Positions 61,018-64,000 of a DNA stretch of 64,000 nt are shown here, in pieces. Origin of the DNA: an uncultured Acidobacteriaceae bacterium. GTDB taxonomy: Bacteria > Acidobacteriota > Terriglobia > Terriglobales > Acidobacteriaceae. Within the stretch, counting starts at the first letter, position 1. The number at the start of each line of letters is the position of its first letter. The position numbers and the translations under genes are program-made. The DNA is taken from the NCBI GenBank assembly GCA_937879855.1, contig CALFMO010000061.1, forward strand, positions 16,913 to 80,912. Reading direction: 5' to 3'. A model generated the notes under the pieces. That model searched no databases. It was not told the DNA's origin and saw nothing but the letters and a program-made list of their open reading frames with translations.

Positions 61018-62331
61018 TTAGGGTGCAACCACCTCGGCGGTTTTCCCTGGCAGCAAATGCACCGGCAGAATCGCCTCGACCAGCCTCGCCTGAGCATTCC
61101 GCTTCGTCTTCGATGCCGCTTGCAAGTACTTGTTGGTCACGCTGAGATTTGCGTGACGCAAGTAGTCGCGGATCGTCAACTGATGCTCGCCCAGTTCGGC
61201 CAACACCGTCCCTGCCGTATGGCGGAACGTGTGCCAACCTACGCCGGTGATCCCAACCTTCTCGAACGCTGGCCGAATTTTCCTTTTCAAGACCGCGGCC
61301 AGATCGAGAGCCTTTCGACCACCGTAGAGCCGAGACGGGAACACGAAATCCGCAGGTTGCGTGCGGTGACTTTGTGTTCTCCATTCCAGCAGCGCCAGCT
61401 TCAGTGCTGGATGCATCGGGAGAGGCTTGGCGGAGGCTTCCGTTTTGGTGCTTTTCAGAATGCCGCCGCGTCGCCAGTAGTAGGAATGCTCAATCTGAAA
61501 AGTGTCGTTTTCAAAGTCGCAGTCCTGCCACCGCAAAGCCGCCAGTTCACCCCGGCGTGTCCCGAGTGCGCCATCCAAAAGCACCAACAATTGATCCCGG
61601 AACTCAAGCATCGTGAGACCGAGCTTGACTTGTTCCGGCAGCAAAACCGTTGGCGCTTTTGCCCGCTTTGCGCTCACCCGAACCCCCGTGCTGGGACCGC
61701 GCTTTCCACCCGAACCCACTGCGATTCCCGAAGAGATCGGATTACCAGAAGTGAACTCCCAGCGAACAGCGTGCGAGAACAGAGCAGACATGACGCACTT
61801 GACCTTGGCCTTTGTGCCGTTTGAACCAGTCGCTTCTCGCAACCAACGCTCGACTTCGACGGTCTTTATCGACCGAAGAAGCACGTGACCCCAACGGGGA
61901 AGGATCCAATTCTTGGCATAGGAAATGTATCCATCCTGCGTCGAGAAATCTTTGAAGGGCAGTTCCTCCCGGCAGTAGTGCTCCCAGAGAGACTGCACAG
62001 TCATTTGAGTCACGCCGTTGCGCTGCGACTGGTGATTGATTGTCAAACGAAGAGTGTCGACCGCGGCCTTGGCCGCCGTTTCGTTCGGGTACTCGCTTAA
62101 GTCCCCGACCTGTTGCTTGCGGTACACTCGCGTGCCGTTGGCATCGGTGTCCCACCATCGGAAAACCCAAACGTGTGGCCCTCGTTTGCGCTCTTCAAGT
62201 TTTAAACTTCCTTGTTGATACGTCGTCCGTCTAAACAATAGACCTCCTTGTTTAAACGGCGCCGATCGCCAGGGCACATCATAGCTCAGATCGCGCCGAC
62301 GTTCGCAATGTTTTGGCCCTGGGATCACCAT
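61018..62331 (-). CDS. int: Tyrosine recombinase / integrase
   Basis: Site-specific recombinase of an integrated element. N-terminal SAM-like/AP2 region (about residues 40-110), a core-binding domain (MTVQSLWEHYCREELPFKDFS ... TVEVERWLREA) and a catalytic domain with Arg in ALGTRRGELAALRW, His-x-x-Arg in WHTFRHTAGT and the nucleophile Tyr in VTNKYLQAAS. The 5' end is four bases after the excisionase gene. Position against tRNA-Asp marks the boundary of an island or prophage. Confidence 0.93.
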   Translation of the reverse strand: MVIPGPKHCERRRDLSYDVPWRSAPFKQGGLLFRRTTYQQGSLKLEERKRGPHVWVFRWWDTDANGTRVYRKQQVGDLSEYPNETAAKAAVDTLRLTINHQSQRNGVTQMTVQSLWEHYCREELPFKDFSTQDGYISYAKNWILPRWGHVLLRSIKTVEVERWLREATGSNGTKAKVKCVMSALFSHAVRWEFTSGNPISSGIAVGSGGKRGPSTGVRVSAKRAKAPTVLLPEQVKLGLTMLEFRDQLLVLLDGALGTRRGELAALRWQDCDFENDTFQIEHSYYWRRGGILKSTKTEASAKPLPMHPALKLALLEWRTQSHRTQPADFVFPSRLYGGRKALDLAAVLKRKIRPAFEKVGITGVGWHTFRHTAGTVLAELGEHQLTIRDYLRHANLSVTNKYLQAASKTKRNAQARLVEAILPVHLLPGKTAEVVAP

Positions 62332-62335
62332 TGCT

Positions 62336-62593
62336 TCATCTCGCGGATTCTTCTTCTAGCCAACGATTGAGCGCCGAAGCCCGGAAGCGCCACAGCTTTC
62401 CGATCTGGATTGCGTCCACCTTCCCAGTGCGGGCGAGTTTCTGCAGAGTCTTGGGATGAATTTTCAGTAGTGCAGCAGCTTCCTCGCTGTCGAGTAAGGG
62501 CTCAAAAACAGTACTTCCGATCCGAGCAGGGGGTGCTGGATGGGGATCGGTATGGGTATGCTTTTCAAGGTGGATGTTAGTCGAACTGTTCAT
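62336..62593 (-). CDS. Excisionase-like helix-turn-helix protein
   Basis: 85 residues. The C-terminal half is a MerR/excisionase HTH (LLDSEEAAALLKIHPKTLQKLARTGKVDAIQIGKLWRFRASALNRWLEE); the first 30 residues are polar and His/Pro-rich. It directly precedes the integrase gene and probably controls excision direction. Confidence 0.85.
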   Translation of the reverse strand: MNSSTNIHLEKHTHTDPHPAPPARIGSTVFEPLLDSEEAAALLKIHPKTLQKLARTGKVDAIQIGKLWRFRASALNRWLEEESAR

Positions 62594-62768
62594 TTGAATG
62601 CCTCAGCTTTCGTCTACAGCCCTCGCTTGGTGATGCGTCATAAAGCAGTGACAGTGGGAATGCCCGTCACTGGTTAATGGGCCCGGGGCTAATCATCTCG
62701 GAGGGGGTGCTCTGCCCACTTTCTTGTCCGAACACCGATTTCGACATCCTCCGCGCAAGAGCCTAGGT

Positions 62769-62881
62769 GGCAGCTTGTGGCACCTCGAAGGGAAGGTCAA
62801 GAACTTTGGTGCAGCACTAAGTTCTGCACTGAGTGCAGCACTACGGTGCACTAGTTTGCACTGGCCTGCACCAAAGTCTTG
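62769..62881 (+). repeat. Iteron-like array 1 with dyad-symmetric ends
   Basis: Begins GGCAGCTTG...GTCAAGAACTTTGGTGCAG and ends CTGCACCAAAGTCTTG, the inverted complement of the start (one-base indel). The inside holds eight GCAC/TGCA-type repeats. Paralogous to 63068-63192. Confidence 0.65.
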
Positions 62882-63067
62882 TTCGCCCAGAAAGGTACGC
62901 GAGAATGAGTAGGCTTTCGAGGGACAAATTAGCGAGGGTCTGGCACTTTCGCTGCTCGAATTTCGTGAAATACGGGACACGCTCTCCTCCAAATTCACCA
63001 GTATGGGTGTTTTCTTACGTGGTTTGGGCGACGCGCCAGTCCCAAACAGTCCTCGCTCACTCCGGAG

Positions 63068-63192
63068 GGCAGATTGAGGCAGATAGGAAGCACAGTCAAG
63101 AACTTCGGTGTAACACTACGGTGGAACACTAGTGTTAACACTGTGGCGTTCGCGGGCAACACCGGTCGAACACTCACCAACACCAAAGTCTT
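63068..63192 (+). repeat. Iteron-like array 2 with dyad-symmetric ends
   Basis: Begins GGCAGATTG...GTCAAGAACTTCGGTGT and ends AACACCAAAGTCTTT. The inside holds six or more AACAC/GTGTT units where array 1 has GCAC/TGCA. Flank and order match array 1. Confidence 0.65.
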
Positions 63193-63572
63193 TCGTAAAT
63201 GAATTTTGGAGTGAAACTGCTACACAAGTGCTTGTGTGTGCTTTCGCTGCGTGCACAAGCGAGGTTCATTGGTGCTGGGTGGCAGGAGCTATGCGGGTTC
63301 TGGATTCATGGCCGTTCAGTGGATCATGGAAGGCAGAGGGTAAGACCTGGGCTCAAAACGTTTGATCTAACTCCCTATTTCAACGCGCCATGCGACTGAC
63401 GGCCGATCAGTCGAAAACAACAACTTTGTAGGACTTTCGCCCAGCCCCATGTGCCCGCTGTCGGCGTGCAAGTGGGAACGTATTTGCAGTAGGGCGCACT
63501 GGTATGGACACGATTTGGGATCAACTATCGGAGGAGCGCAATCACTGGGGAAAAGAAATAGAACAGCAGATT

Positions 63573-64000
63573 CTATGAAGCATTGGGAGGGCTAACCTCC
63601 TGCCACGTCTCGAATTCACCCGGCTGTTTCTTTCCCAGCATGAACTGCCTCACGGCAATCTGACTGAATACTTCGACTTTCAATGGAATCGCTGCGAACA
63701 CGTTGTGATAGATAATCAGTCCCTCACCGTTGATCACTGAGACTGCGCTGATTGTGGTGTTGAACTGAGAGCCCATTTTTCGTCCAGGCCCTGATTTTCG
63801 ATCAAGGAGTCTCGGTTTCCTTCGCATGTGGATCGGCGAGAGGCCGAGGACCAGTTGGTCAAAGCCATACATTGCGGCCTTAATTGCGTGAGGCTCTGTG
63901 TGATGACTTAGAAGAAACGAAGGGTTATAGATCACGATTGTGGCCGGTGAAGTGCCCCCGTTTGCTGGACCAATCGCAATGTGAGTTCTCGGTTGATTCT
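63573..64000 (-). CDS. Protein of unknown function, 5' end beyond the window
   Basis: The frame stays open from its stop at 63573 to the window edge, so the beginning is missing; at least 142 residues are visible. Segments include IGPANGGTSPATIVIYNPSFLLSHH, IHMRRKPRLLDRKSGPGRK, ISAVSVINGEGLIIYHNVFAAIPLKVEVFSQIAVRQFM. No family recognised. It lies inside the integrated element and is separated from the arrays by about 380 bases. A GTG at 63935 is a possible internal start, but the upstream open sequence argues for a longer gene. Confidence 0.55.
   Translation of the reverse strand, partial: NQPRTHIAIGPANGGTSPATIVIYNPSFLLSHHTEPHAIKAAMYGFDQLVLGLSPIHMRRKPRLLDRKSGPGRKMGSQFNTTISAVSVINGEGLIIYHNVFAAIPLKVEVFSQIAVRQFMLGKKQPGEFETWQEVSPPNAS

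Larger units (their letters stand above)
62594..63572. other. Non-coding region of the integrated element with repeat arrays
   Basis: About 980 bases without a convincing gene. It carries two paralogous arrays (62769-62881 and 63068-63192). Open frames on the plus strand across them (for example 62724-62912) share a VKNFG peptide because of the homology between arrays and are not supported by start sites or codon composition. Confidence 0.5.

Noticed and set aside
60693..61097. Minus-strand open frame containing TTGLEPAASAVTGQRSNQLNYVP
   Set aside because: Antisense to tRNA-Asp; this peptide is a well-known artefact from the reverse strand of a tRNA gene.
62724..63132. Plus-strand frames with a shared VKNFG peptide
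   Set aside because: The similarity follows from the homology of the two repeat arrays; start sites and composition are not gene-like. It is reported as repeats instead.
62769..63192. CRISPR array or integron attC sites
   Set aside because: No regular spacer-repeat period and no cas or integron integrase gene; attC core sequences are not clear.

Overview
The window reads as a chromosomal segment of an Acidobacteriota bacterium, most likely class Terriglobia (Koribacter or Sulfotelmatobacter relatives). This is inferred from high-GC coding with dense shadow frames, an ADOP-type orphan permease (a family expanded in this phylum), the hopanoid gene set, the GTCATCCTGAGCG-type repeats and a short palindromic element that also sits inside coding sequences. 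No ribosomal or taxonomic marker is present to prove the assignment.

Layout. 0.1-4.6 kb: CCA-adding enzyme, a secreted protein, a cytochrome c and a Gly/His-rich secreted protein. 4.8-27.1 kb: a dispersed hopanoid region, with hpnJ followed by two half-size EamA-type membrane proteins, then hpnC-hpnD-hpnE, and ispH, shc(hpnF), hpnA and hpnG. Interleaved are a DUF1326 protein, a GAF/repeat membrane protein, a PilZ/coiled-coil protein, two zinc dehydrogenases, recN, a TonB-like protein and an adenylate kinase. The genes cover squalene formation from farnesyl-PP (HpnC/D/E), cyclisation (Shc) and side-chain processing (HpnG, HpnA, HpnJ). The HpnH adenosyltransferase step, HpnI and HpnK are not in the window.

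27.2-32.5 kb: a complete Tol-Pal envelope operon (tolQ, tolR, tolA-like, tolB, pal, cpoB), followed by a very small His-rich secreted peptide and a small acidic protein. 33.1-40.7 kb, minus strand: a 2-oxoacid:ferredoxin oxidoreductase pair (korA with fused gamma domain, korB), accA and dnaE. 40.9-42.5 kb: four small genes of unknown function. 42.6-47.4 kb: a large hybrid sensor kinase with a degenerate receiver, divergent from an HD-GYP response regulator. 47.5-48.7 kb: two proteins of unknown function. 49.0-50.8 kb: a LytS/LytTR-type two-component pair. 51.0-56.1 kb: a LysR regulator divergent from ridA, phzF-like, ketopantoate-reductase-like and M28 peptidase genes. 56.4-60.2 kb: a secreted DinB-like protein, an NTF2-like protein and an ADOP permease, then a phzF-like gene remnant.

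60.9-64.0 kb is accessory DNA: a tRNA-Asp with an inward-facing tyrosine recombinase and excisionase immediately downstream (the left end of an integrated element), then about 1 kb of non-coding sequence holding two paralogous repeat arrays with dyad-symmetric ends, and a 5'-truncated unknown gene at the window edge.

The observations most worth checking are the palindromic element found in three genes, the paired repeat arrays in the integrated element, the half-size transporter pair behind hpnJ, and the phospho-acceptor-less receiver of the large kinase.
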